Made by a program: the position numbers and the translations under genes
Notes under the pieces: generated by a model
Databases searched by the model: none
Told to the model about the DNA's origin: nothing
Seen by the model: the letters and a program-made list of their open reading frames with translations, nothing else
Shown here: positions 25,313 through 38,946 of the stretch, in pieces
Position numbering within the stretch: position 1 is the stretch's first letter
Layout: every line of letters starts with the position of its first letter
NCBI GenBank assembly: GCA_036785325.1
Contig: JAXIVH010000390.1
Coordinates: 25,001 to 89,000, forward strand
Length of the DNA: 64,000 nucleotides
Source of the DNA: Urophycis tenuis
Taxonomy: Eukaryota > Chordata > Actinopteri > Gadiformes > Phycidae
Direction: 5' to 3'

Positions 25313-28300
25313 CTGGCAGAGCAGAGACAAAGGGTAAAGGGGGGGCGTTTAGCAGACGCTGTTGTGCAAAAGACAAACAGCCAGCCTCTATGTCTGACAG
25401 ACACACAGGACGAACAGGACGAACAGCCAGCCTCTATGTCTGACAGACAGACAGACAAACAGGACGAACAGCCAGCCTCTATGTCTGACAGACACACAGA
25501 CAAACAGGACGAACAGCCAGCCTCTATGTCTGACAGACAGACAGACAAACAGGACGAACAGCCAGCCTCTATGTCTGACAGACACACAGACAAACAGGAC
25601 GAACAGCCAGCCTCTATGTCTGACAGACACACAGGACAAACAGGACGAACAGCCAGCCTCTATGTCTGACAGACACACAGGACAAACAGCCAGCCTCTAT
25701 GTCCGGCAGACAGACAGACAGGACGAACAGCCAGCCTCTATGTCTGACAGAAAGACAGGACGAACAGCCAGCCTCTATGTCTGACAGACAGACAGGACGA
25801 ACAGCCAGCCTCTATGTCTGACAGACAGACAGACAGGACGAACAGCCAGCCTCTATGTCTGACAGACAGACAAACAGGAGGAACGGCCAGCCTCTATGTC
25901 TGACAGACAGACAAACAGGACGAACAGCCAGCCTCTATGTCCGACAGACAGACAGGACGAACAGCCAGCCTCTATGTCTGACAGACAGGACGAACAGCCA
26001 GCCTCTATGTCCGACAGACAGACAGACAGGACGAACAGCCAGCCTCTATGTCTGACAGACAGACAGACAGGACGAACAGCCAGCCTCTATGTCCGACAGA
26101 CAGACAGACAGACAGACAGGACGAACAGCCAGCCTCTATGTCTGACAGACAGGACGAACAGCCAGCCTCTATGTCTGACAGACAGACAGGACAAACAGCC
26201 AGCCTCTATGTCCGACAGACAGACAAACAGACAGGACGAACAGCCAGCCTCTATGTCTGACAGACAGACAGGACAAACAGCCAGCCTCTATGTCTGACAG
26301 ACAAACAGGACGAACAGCCAGCCTCTACGTCTGACAGACAGACAGGACGAACAGCCAGCCTCTATGCCCGACAGACAGACAGGACAAACAGCCAGCCTCT
26401 ATGTCCGACAGACAGACAGGACGAACAGCCAGCCTCTATGTCTGACAGACAGACAGGACGAACAGCCAGCCTCTATGCCCGACAGACAGACAGGACAAAC
26501 AGCCAGCCTCTATGTCCGACAGACAGACAGCCAGCCTTTATGACAGACAGACAGACAACAGGACAAACAGCCAGCCTCTATGTCTGACAGACAGACAGAG
26601 GAACAGCCAGCCTTTATGACAGACAGACAGACAGACAGACAAACAGGACCAACAGCCAGCCTCTATGTCTGACAGACAGACAGCCAGCCTTTATGACAGA
26701 CAGACAGACAGACAAACAGGACCAACAGCCAGCCTCTATGTCCGACAGACAGACAGCCAGCCTTTATGACAGACAGACAGACAGACAAACAGGACCAACA
26801 GCCAGCCTCTATGTCCGACAGACAGACAGCCAGCCTTTATGACAGACAGACAGACAGACAAACAGGACCAACAGCCAGTCTCTATGTCTGACAGACAGAC
26901 AGACAGACAGAGGGCCCACCGCAGCGTCTCCTTGATGACGGCCTTTAGGTAGGGCATGTGTTTCAGGCTGACAGACAGACAGACAGACAGAGGGCCCACC
27001 GCAGGGTCTCCTTGATGACGGCCTTTAGGTAGGGCATGTGTTTCAGGCTGACAGACAGACAGACAGACAGAGGGCCCACCGCAGGGTCTCCTTGATGACG
27101 GCCTTTAGGTAGGGCATGTGTTTCAGGCTGACAGACAGACAGACAGACAGAGGGCCCACCGCAGGGTCTCCTTGATGACGGCCTTTAGGTAGGGCATGTG
27201 TTTCAGGTGCTCCCTGGTGGGCTCCAGCCGGCCGGGACACACGGAGGACACCTCCTGGTGGAGGCGCTGCTGGGCCCGGGGGTCCCGGGACAGGTGGTAC
27301 AGAGCCCAGCACAGCGTGTTGGAGGTCTGGGGGGGGAGGGAGAAGGGGCTGAGGACTTTTTATCAGGGCTTTTCTTGTTAGCGTGTCGGGAGCATGTTAG
27401 CATGTTGAGGACTTCTGTTGTTAGCATGTCGGGAGCGTGTTAGCGCGTTGAGGACTTCTGTTGTTAGCGTGTCGGAGCGTGTTAGCGCGTTGAGGACTTC
27501 TGTTGTTAGCGTGTCGGGAGCGTGTTAGCGCGTTGAGGACTTCTGTTGTTAGCATGTCGGGAGCGTGTTAGCGCGTTGAGGACTTCTGTTGTTTGCATGT
27601 CGGGAGCATGTTAGCATGTTGAGGACTTCTGTTGTTTGCATGTCGGGAGCATGTTAGCATGTTGAGGACTTCTGTTGTTTGCATGTCGGGAGCGTGTTAG
27701 CGCGTTGAGGACTTCTGTTGTTAGCGTGTCCGGAGCGTGTTAGCGCGTTGAGGAATTCTGTTGTTAGCATGTCGGGAGCGTGTTAGCGCGTTGAGGACTT
27801 CTGTTGCTGGCATGTCGGGAGCGTGTTAGCGTGTTGAGGACTTTTGTTGTTAGCGTGTTAAGGACTTTTGTTGTTAGCGTGTCGGGAGCGTGTTAGCGTG
27901 TTGAGGACTTTTGTTGTTAGCATGTCAGGAGCGTGTTAGCGCGTTGAAGACTTCTGTTGTTAGCATGTCGGGAGCGTGTTAGCGTGTTGAGGACTTTTGT
28001 TGTTAGCGTGTCAGGAGCGTGTTAGCGCGTTGAGGACTTTTGTTGTTAGCATGTCGGGAGCATGTTAGCGTGTTGAGGACTTTTGTTGTTAGCGTGTCGG
28101 GAGCGTGTTAGCGTGTTGAGGACTTTTGCTGTTAGCGTGTTGAGGACTTTTGTTGTTAGCGTGTCGGGAGAGTGTTAGCATGTTAGCGTGTTGAGGACTT
28201 TTGTTGTTAGCATGTCAAGGACTTTTGTTGTTAGCCTGTCGGGAGCGTGTTAGTGTATTAGCATGTTAGCGTACTCAGAACTTTTGTTGATAGCATGTCG

Positions 28301-31300
28301 GGAGCGTGTTAGTGTGTTAAGGACTTTTGTTGTTAGTGTGTCGGGAGCGTGTTAGTGTGTTAAGGACTTTTGTTGTTAGTGTGTCGGGAGCGTGTTAGTG
28401 TGTTAAGGACTTTTGTTGTTAGCGTGTCGGGAGCGTGTTAGTGTGTTAAGGACTTTTGTTGTTAGCGTGTCGGGAGCATGTTGAGGATTTTAGTTGTTAG
28501 CGTGTCAGGAGCGTGTTAGCGTGTTAAGGACTTTTGTTGTTAGCATGTCAGGAGCGTGTTAAGGACTTTTGTTGTTAGCATGTCAGGAGGGTGTTCAGGA
28601 CTTTTGTCGCTAGCGTGTCAGCAGTGTGTTTGCGCGTCAAGGACGTTTTCTCGCATCATCTCTGTCCACATTTCCACAGAGAGAGAGAGAGAGAGAGAGA
28701 GAAACGAGGAACACAACAACAGAAAAAACCCCCCACGGTGAATGAAAGACGGCGAGGCCAAGCAGTCAGGGAAGCGCCTCAACTCAACCGCGTCTCCCAC
28801 TGCACATACAGAACAACACGCGGTTAGTTGCCAAACGGCACTGGGGCACAGCAGAGAGGAATGCCGCCAGACAGGGCCCGGTATTCATTCCCACAGGGAA
28901 GTCGGCCGCCGCCCTCGTCAGAGTCTTTCCAGAGTCTTTCTGCCAACGTGGGGGAGGGCTGTTGTTTTACCACCTCCAGAGAAGAGAAGAGGATAGAAGT
29001 ACTTTGGGGATCCCAAGCTGGGAGACTGCAGTGTAGCAGCAGGCAGCCTCACCCACATTTGCAGTACAGAGAATTCAAGAATAAATGCAATCCACAAAAA
29101 AAGAAAAAATGTATGAGAATGTGTTAATAAAAATAAATTGTGGTGCAAAAATTTTTTATATATATAAATATTTAAAAAAAACATATATATATTTAAAAAT
29201 ATTTATACAATATTTATACATAAGGTATATATATGGTTAATGCTCGCTTACCTAATCTTACCTGCTACATCTTTGTGTATGCTATTTACTTCTATAGTGT
29301 ATGCCTGTATGTACATTTCTGTATATTTTTTATATTTTTTTTGTATGTTGTTACATAAGTTTATATTATATATGTATATTTCTAACACACCTCCTCTATA
29401 TGTAGAGTGTCTGTCTTTTCTTTTCCCCGGAGTATTTGTAACAAATGCAAATTTCCCCTCAGGGACCGTGAAAGTCTGTCTGTCTGTCTGTCTGTCTTGT
29501 AGGTCAATCTGAACACTCACATGCTCCAACGGCGTGATCACATGGTTAAGTGTTTGCAGTGAACACTGCTACTCCCCACCTGGCTCGGACGAGGGCTTCT
29601 GCAGGTCCACACATGTGTGGCTGGAGAGGCTGCCACACACGGTCACATTCCTCTGTGTGTGTGCGCGCGTGTGTGTGTGTGTGTGTGTGTGTGTTACAGC
29701 AGTCCTTATCCAGAAATCCTTGGTTGCTGACATTCTTGCACTGCCCGCCTGTCTGTGTGTGTGTGTGTGTGTCTGTCTGTCTGTCTGTCTGTCTGTCTCG
29801 CAGTCCTTATCCCTCTGCCCATCTGTACATCTCACTGACTCCACAGATGCCCGTCTGTCTGTCTGCCTGCCTGCCTGCGTCTGCAGACAGGTCTACCTGT
29901 CGACCCACCCATTTTCTTGAAATGGAAACAAGTAGAAACGTGCGTGAAGGTTTGGTTGTCATCAACCTTACAAAAATCTACTAGTAACTGACTAAAAAGG
30001 CTAATGCTAATACGATGAGTCACTCTGAGTTGCATATGCATGCTCGCACGTGAAAATGTGTCAGGTCATGGAAACCAGGGACACAAGACGTCCCTGAGGG
30101 CATTTTGGGTTATTCACAGATTCTGAAAGTGTCGTTGCTAAGCTTTCAAACACGTGGAAATCTGATGATATTTGGAGAAGTTGTGGCCATTTGAAAGTAG
30201 GCACATCACAAAAGCTACAACTGAGGAAAAAAAGTCCCCTAAGATTTGCAGTTGTCACCTCTCTCTATGGGCACAGCCGATTTCAAACACAAAATGTATA
30301 CTTTTAAAGAAACCAACACTGTTATCTGAAACATGGAGAGGCTTCTCCGTGATCTCAACTCACAGATTCTGCAACAAAAAAACGAAAATCACTCATTTTG
30401 AGAAAAAAAATCACTTCTTTGTCAATTTGCACAAATGTTGTGTTGGCGACTTGTGTCCTTGGATTCCATGACCTGACACAAATGTTCTTAAATGTCAAGA
30501 ATATTCATGAATAAGAGCCAAAATCCTGTCGTTCCTGGGATCATAGCTCGATCATAGCTGAAATATATGCATTGTTATTTTGATCTTATTTTGACTCATT
30601 ATTTTTATTTTAAGTCTCATATTTGCATTTGTCACTGTTATTTGCACTAAAAACATCCCTGTGTCATGTTAAGGTCCTGAACCCCCCCCTCACATCATCA
30701 TAACCCATCCCACAACATCTGAGCACCCACACGGGGTGATCAATAAGACATGATCAGTGTCCATAAGGAAGTTTAGTCAATCCATTGTTTGAGTGACGCG
30801 GTGCCTGACTTTTAAAGTAGAAACCTTTGACAATCAAAACCCCCAAATAACAGACTGATCCCGAGCTGCTGGGCCGCCCAGAAACAATGTCCTGACTACG
30901 CCCCTGTCTATAGCCCAGGTTGGAAGCCCCGCCCTCCTCACAGTGTCCACCCCCCCCCCCCCCCCCCCAGAAACAAGGTCCTGGCTCCGCCGCTGTCTAT
31001 AGCCCACCTTCTAAGCCCCGCCCTCCTCACCGTGTCCACGCCCCCCCCCCCCCTCCCCCAGAAACAAGGTCCCGGCTCCACCCCTGCCTATAGCCCACCT
31101 TCTAAGCCCCGCCCTCCTCACCGTGTCCACGCCCCCCCCTCCCAGAAACAATGTCCTGACTACGCCCCTGTCTATAGCCCAGGTTGGAAGCCCCGCCCTC
31201 CTCACCATGTCCACCCCCCCCCCCCCAGAAACAAGGTCCCGGCTCCGCCCCTGCCTATAGCCCACCTTCTAAGCCCCCCCCCCCCCAGAAACAAGGTCCT

Positions 31301-33957
31301 GGCTCCGCCCCTGCCTATAGCCCACCTTCTAAGCCCCGCCCTCCTCACCGTGTCCACGCCCCCCCAGAAACAAGGTCCCGGCTCCGCCCCCCCCTGCCTA
31401 TAGCCCGGGTTGGAAGCCCCGCCCTCCTCACCGTGTCCACCCCCCCCCCCCCCCCCCCCAGAAACAAGGTCCCGGCTCCGCCCCTGCCTATAGCCCACCT
31501 TCTAAGCCCCGCCCTCCTCACCGTGTCCACGCCCCCCCCAGAAACAAGGTCCCGGCTCCGCCCCCCCCCTGCCTATAGCCCGGGTTGGAAGCCCCCGCGC
31601 TGACTCACCGTGTCCACGCCGCCCAGCAGCAGCTCGGTGACGCTGGTGTAGACCTCGGCGCGGGGCAGCGCGCGGCAGGAGAGCAGGCGCGTCAGGTAGC
31701 CGCCCGCCACGGGTTCGCCGCGGAGCGCCCGCTCCTCCAGGTCCCGCAGCCGCCGGGCGATCAGCGCGTTCACTGGACCGGCGGACACAAAACAAGCCCC
31801 CCCCCCCAGGGCCGTGGCATGAGTGTAAACCCACGGGGGACAGGGTGTCGCCCGTCAGCCCTTTGAGACGCAGGCGAGAGATAAAAGGGGCAGTGGCTCA
31901 GTGTGGGGGGGGGGGTAGAGCAGGGGGGGGTGGACAGAGCGGGGGTCGTCCACCGGTTCGATCCCCTCCATTCCCCCACCTCCTCCTCCTCCTCCTCCTC
32001 CTCCAACTGTCTGCATGTCGGGAGTGCCCTTGAGCAAGACACTGAACCCCCAACTTGCTCCCCCCCCCCCCCCCCCCGGGGCTGCTGAGCATAGCAGCCC
32101 CACTGCTATGCAGCAGCCCCACTGAACACAGCAGCCCCACTGCTCCTATGTACCATAGGATGGGTCAAATGAACACAGCAGCCCACTGCTCCTATGTACC
32201 ATAGGATGGGTCAAATGAACACAGCAGCCCCCACTGCTCCTATGTACCATAGGATGGGGTCAAATGATCACAGCAGCCCACTGCTCCTATGTACCATAGG
32301 ATGGGGTCAAATGAACACAGCAGCCCCACTGCTCCTATGTACCATAGGATGGGGTCAAATGAACACAGCAGCCCCCACTGCTCCTATGTACCAAAGGATG
32401 GGGTCAAATGAACACAGCAGCCCCACTGCTCCTATGTACCATAGGATGGGGTCAAATGAACACAGCAGCCCCACTGCTCCTATGTACCATAGGATGGGGT
32501 CAAATGAACACAGCAGCCCCCACTACTCCTATGTACCATAGGATGGGGTCAAATGAACACAGCAGCCCCACTGCTCCTATGTACCATAGGAGGGGTCAAA
32601 TGAACACAGCAGCCCACTGCTCCTATGTACCATAGGATGGGTCAAATGCAGAGAACAAATTTCGTTCCCATATCTAAAAAAAAAAATACCGAGAATGACA
32701 AAAACATTACTTGTACACACTAACAATGGTTCACCTAGCAATTGAAATGCTTGAAACTTGTTTTGGTGACTTTCTTAATGTAATGTAACTAATATAACTC
32801 ATGTAAATGTAACTGTAATGTAACTGTTATGTAACTGTAATATAACTCATGTAAATGTACCTGTAATGTAACTGTAATATAACTCATGTAACTGTAATGT
32901 AACTGTCATGTAACTCATGTAAATGTAACTGTAATATAACTCATGTAAATGTAAATGTAATGTAACTGTAATATAACTCATGTAAATGTAACTGTAATGT
33001 AACTGTAATATAACTCATGTAACTCTAATGTAACTAACTGTAATATAACTCATGTAAATGTACCTGTAATGTAACTGTAATATAACTCATGTAAATGTAC
33101 CTGTAATGTAACTGTAATATAACTCATGTAACTGTAATGTAACTGTCATGTAACTCATGTAACTGTAATATAACTCATGTAAATGTAACTGTAATGTAAG
33201 TGTAATATAACTCATGTAAATGTAACTGTAACTAACTGTAATATAACTCATGTAAATGTAACTGTAATGTAACTGCCATGTAACTCATGTAAATGTAACT
33301 GTAATGTAACTGCCATGTAACTCATGTCAATGTAACTGTAAGGTAACTGCCATGTAACTCATGTCAATGTAACTGTAATGTAAGTGTACAACAGAATCCC
33401 TCCGAGAGGAATCCAACACCCCCCCCCCCCCCCCCCCCCCCCCAGGCTCACCGATGTCGTTGATCTCGTCCCAGGCCTGGACGAAGCGGTCCCAGTAGGG
33501 CAGCACCCGGCGGCTCCAGCGCGGCAGGAAGACGACGGTCTCCGACAGCGTCAGCATGCGGCTGACGGCCGCGATGAAGCGCAGGGTCTCCTCGGGCACG
33601 TCCTCGCGCAGGCAGCCCAGACGCGTCTCAAACAAGATGGCCGAGATCCCTGGGGGGGGTGGGGACAGGACAACAAAGTCAAGTTATTATCTTGTAGCTG
33701 TTTCAGTTCTCCTCAGGAGTCCTGAAGGGGAAAATAAGTTTTCAGTTTGATGCTAAAAAATTAGCTTTCTCTGGGTGGTTTCTCCAAAGTTACCTACTCC
33801 AGCTTTAAGTTATAGTACAGACAGACACTACCTCCTTATAACACAAAGACCACGGCACACTTTTCAACGCAAACTCATTTCATGAACCGATTTGAAATCG
33901 CGTTGAGTGTGTCTCTTTAGAAAAGGAAGCCCTGATTTCAGATCATCCCCACAGATG

Positions 33958-34039
<82 letters not shown>

Positions 34040-36445
34040 AAAGGGTGTTCTTGTAAGTTTTACTGTTTATCATTATCACGCTATGGTATGTTGGTATGTT
34101 GGCCTTCATTTGTAATTTTTTTAATTTTTTTTTTTTTTTTTAATCATTCACATATTTCAAGTTAGTGACCATTCACAGTAAGATATTAATATTACAGTAC
34201 AACAATAATATATGGCAGGTTAGCTGCTTGCTACTTCCCATCCACATTTAGGGAAACCTGATTCAGCCCCCTTAAAACCATATATTTTGTAAAACCATAT
34301 AACCTGAAGTTATTCATTCAACTTGAAGTGTGGCATTTTCCATTTTAAAGTCTTGTGACAATCATATGGTGCAAGGAGTTTGTTTGGAGAAGTGTCTGAT
34401 AATGACATAATTATTAATCAATTCCTTTGGCAATGTTGGATCAATAGAGTGAGAGAAACTGATTTGTGAATGGTAAGGGCAGTGTCCCTGTTTTAGTCTA
34501 TGACAAAAACACGACACGTTTGGAGGTTTTTAAACCGCTCTCAACCGAAAATGTCCCTGGATTTTGTCTCAGAAATCTGCTCACTGTTAATCCCGGTGCA
34601 AATCATGCAGCTAGCTTGTTGCTATGGGGGGGCCGGTGGGGGGGACCGGCTTCCCCCCCACCGGCCCCCCTGTGGTTTTGCCAGTGTGTCTGAGCAGTGT
34701 TGTTTTGTTGGTGCTGCAGCAGCTATGTGTGACAGGAACACTCTCTCTGGGCTGAATGCTTCCACCACCACAATCCTGTCACAATGAGGCCCTGTCTCCT
34801 CTCCTTACCAGAAGTACAGCTTTGTTGTGAAAGAGAGTGGGGGGGGGGGGGGGGGGGGGCAATAAGATGAACTGCAAGCGTTGGAACAATCACAATTGCC
34901 TTTTTGCACTAACTTTTACAGAAACTTATGCTGCTACTCCTACAACAAAAGACAAAAGTAGATTGCGACATTGCATATTTAGTTTTATCGTCTCTTTTTT
35001 TTCTCATTTGTTTTAAATTGTATGTTTACTTTTAGTGTTAGGAAGTGTCTCGTCTTGTCTGCTGTGCACTTTATCCGTTTCACCGTGGGACGAGTGAGAA
35101 ACGTCCTCTCCGTCCCTTTGTGTGTCCTCAACTCAACTAAACTTGCTCTTTATTGTCGTTGCACAAGAAACAGAGTGATTTTTGGCAGCGAAATGTCATT
35201 GCGATGCTTTCCGGCAGACACAGAGAATAAGCAGATGTATAAATAGATCGATAAAAAAAATACAGAAATAAAAATATAAAACTATGATCGATGTAATATA
35301 TTAATAAAGTGCAAAGGAACTGGATATAAATAACATAATACTAGAAAAAGTGTCAGTGTAGGCATGAGAATAGTATTGTGGAACATTTTAGCAGCAGGGG
35401 GGAGATTATTGCACACATCGATAGGGAAGTATTGCACTGAAAGTATTGCACTGAAATGGGTGGGGGGGGTTATTTTGCATTGAGCAGTCCGATGGCTAGG
35501 GGGGAAGAGACTGTTGCAGAGTCTGGCTGTTCTGCAGCGAATGCTGCGGAACCTTCTGCCAGACGCCAGCCGGGAGAACAGTCCTTGGGACAAGCAGCGG
35601 CTGTCTGCTATGTCTCGGATGGGGGGGGGGGGAGGGGTCCCGATGATCTTCTCCGCTGTCCTCACCACTCTCTGCAGAGGCGTCCAGTCAGAGGCTCTGC
35701 AGCTCCCAGACCAGACGGAGATGCAGCTGGTCAGCAGGCTCTCGATGGTCCCTCTGTAGAAGGTGGTGAGGATGGGAGGGGGGAGGGAGGCTCTCCTCAG
35801 TCGCCGCAGGAAGTGCAGGCGCTGCTGTGCCTTCTTCGCCAGGGAGGAGGTGTGGAGTGACCAGCTGAGGTTGTCGGAGTTGTGCACCCCCAGGAACTTG
35901 GTGCTTCCCACGACTTCCACGGCTGTGGAAGTTCCACGGCTCCTGAAGTCCACGATGATCTCCTTTGTTTTATCAACGTTCAGGACCAGGTTGTTCACCT
36001 TGCACCAGTCCACCAAGTGTCGCACCTCCTTCCTGTAAGCCAGTTCGTTATTGTCCTGAATGGGGCCCACAACGGTTGTGCTGTCCGCGTACTTCAGGCG
36101 TCCGGACGTGTGAAGGAATCGAACGTTAGTGCCGTTTTGACTTTGGGACTTGGCAAAAGTTGCGTTTCAGTTCCCCTAAAAAGTCACCCTGGAGCCGTCA
36201 ATTTCACTGCACTAAACCGTTCTTCGCTTCTACACTGTCTTTTCTTTTTGTAACAATTTCTTTTGCAATTTCCATCAGGGATCATTAAAGTATTTCTGTC
36301 TGTCTGTCAGTTATGTGTTGGCTCAGGTTCTTGTCGAATGTCATCATTTTCCACGTGGCACCAAAGGGTGTCTCAACACACACACACACACACACACAGA
36401 CAGACAGACAGACAGACATACTTTATTGATCCCTGAGGGAAATTG

Positions 36446-36543
<98 letters not shown>

Positions 36544-36898
36544 CAGAAGAAACACAACGCCAAGCCGCTGCTGAACCTCCTCCTCCTCCTCCACCCTCCT
36601 CCACCCTCCTCACCTTCGAAGCCAAACTTGTAGAGCTCCTCCTGCAGGTTCGACACGCCGTCGTCGTCGCTGGACTGACGGAGGAGCTCCACCCGCGCCA
36701 GCAGGTCATCCACCACCTGGTGGATGACGTGGGCGAAGGCGCCGGCGGCTTGCGGCTTCAGGAGCATGGGGTTGATCGCCTGCCTGATGCGGTACCAGTC
36801 ATCACCCATGCTGCCAGGGAGAGGGGGGGGGGGGGGTACAGAGGGATGAACACACAACGTATACACACGTGTGTGTCTGTGTGTGTGTGACTGTGTGG

Positions 36899-36929
<31 letters not shown>

Positions 36930-38894
36930 TGTGCGTGTGCGTGTGCACGCGGATGCACGTTAGAGAGCGGATTGGGCCGGAAGATTTCCTGTCCGAGCCC
37001 AACGGAACGGTAATCGAACCCGACCCGCACCTCCGACAGAACGGTAACTGAAGCCGAGCCCGGGCCCTCTAATCCTCATCTGCGCATGCGCGCGTGTGAC
37101 AGAACAGTAACCGAACTTGACCCGAGCCCGACAGAACACTAACCGAACCCGACAGAACAGTAATCGAACCCGAGCCCGGCCCGCGTCTAACAGAACGGTA
37201 ATCGAACCCGACCCGAGCCCGACAGAACAGTAACCGAACCCAACAGAACAGTAATCGAACCTCGAGCCGAGCGCGACAGAACAGTCCCCGAACCCGGCAG
37301 AACAGTCATCGAACCTCGAGCCGAGCGCGACAGAACAGTCCCCGAACCCAACAGAACAGTAATCGAACCTCGAGCCGAGCGCGACAGAACAGACCCCGAA
37401 CCCGACAGAACAGTAATCGAACCCGAGCCGAGCCCGACAGAACAGTAACCGAACCCGAGCCGAGCCCGACAGGCGTCAAGCTTTTTCATGTCCGAACCCG
37501 ACACAGTTAAAGTCTTATTTTTTGTTTCATACTTAATGACACGTTTACTGTCTGTGTTGATGAAAGCCTTCACCTTTATGAAGCAAACTGCAAGGCGTTG
37601 TGGAAATGTCAACACACAAGATGAGCGCAACATGCGCGGTGGGTTAACAACGCGGGGTCAATTCAAACATTTCCAAATCAGCAGCAGATGTGACCCGAGC
37701 CCCCCGACCCGAACCCGAGCTATCATTTCTTCAACATTTGTCCCGAACCCGGTCCCATCGGGTACCGTCGGGCTCGGGTCGGGTATCCCATCCTCTAATC
37801 CTCATCTGCGCATGGGCGCGCGTGTGTGCGCACCTTGCGCGCCCACTCCATCCAAAAAAAAACAACCACGCACATTTTGTACCAGCTCAGGCTCATCTGC
37901 GCATGCGCGCGCGTCCGCACCCGCACCCACACTCACCCATAGACTGTATATATATATGGACAAACCCTCCGTGACGTCACCCATAGACATTCTTAACAGC
38001 GGAGATGAAGCCTAAAATTGAGCTACTGGGCGCCGCCATCTTGGACATTTCAGTCTGTGTTCTAAGCCCGCCTACCTCCGGCCAGACCAATCAAAGCCTC
38101 GAATCCGTGAAGGTCATGCCGTGATGACAGATGACAGCTGCCAATTAAGTTGACCACGCCCTTAATTATTCATAAAATAAATCCTTCTCTGTGCATTAAA
38201 ATAATGGATTCTAAAAAAATTCACCCCCCTCACAGTTGTCATGGACTCGAACACTACTGAAAGACACCAAAACCGTTTTTTGAACCAGGCTGTAAACATG
38301 TTTATTTTGGCTGTAAAGTTGGACATTTTAACATGGGTGTCTATGGGAGTTGACTCCTTTCTGCAGCCAGCCTCTAGCGGCCAGTCGAGGAACTGTTGTG
38401 CATGTTGCCGCTTGCACTCACCCCACACTCCCCCCCCCCCACTCACTTGACGTGCAGGCCGTACGCCACGCCCCGCATCTCGCGGTACTCGCGCCAGTGG
38501 GGCAGCTCCACGCGCACGGGGTGACGGCCCTCCTGCCGGGAGACGCACGCGATCAGCTCCGGGGAGGCCACGTTGACCAGGCGGTAGGGCCCGAAGCGGG
38601 AGTGCCACAGCGGGCCGTAGCGCCGCTTTAACGCCACCTTTAAGAGGGGGGTGGAGGCAGGTGGTGGAGGAGGAAGAAGGGTGAGTCTCCGTCCAAAACA
38701 CACGATAATAACCCGGGAAACGACGACGGAGCGGTAGGCGTGGCCGTAGGTTTGGTTTGAAATGTGCTGGGGACAGAGACGCATTCGGAAGTGCATTTTC
38801 AGAAGTGCTGGGTACAATGGCGCATTCATTTTTTCCCCCTTTCGCGCAGGTCATGTTAATTAATAAAAATGTATACAAAAATGTGATGATGACA

Positions 38895-38946
<52 letters not shown>

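Larger units (their letters stand above)
22643..33385 (-). repeat. Inverted copy of 2244-15481
   Basis: Nearly all landmarks of 2244-15481 recur here in reverse order and complement: TCTG tail, hAT relic, CT tract, CACACATCCA array, exon 7, TCTG minisatellite, exon 6 array, exon 6, 41-bp array, MITE 6716, donor-seeded array, exon 5, SINE, 47-bp array and GTTACA array. Exon 7 is identical between arms, while arrays are mostly shorter here. Beyond 33385 this copy continues uniquely into exons 4 to 1. Confidence 0.95.

Noticed and set aside
35282..36070. A host gene from the 262-codon minus-strand frame
   Set aside because: It is the C-terminal part of an L2-type reverse transcriptase with a mutated catalytic box; the Met start is internal.
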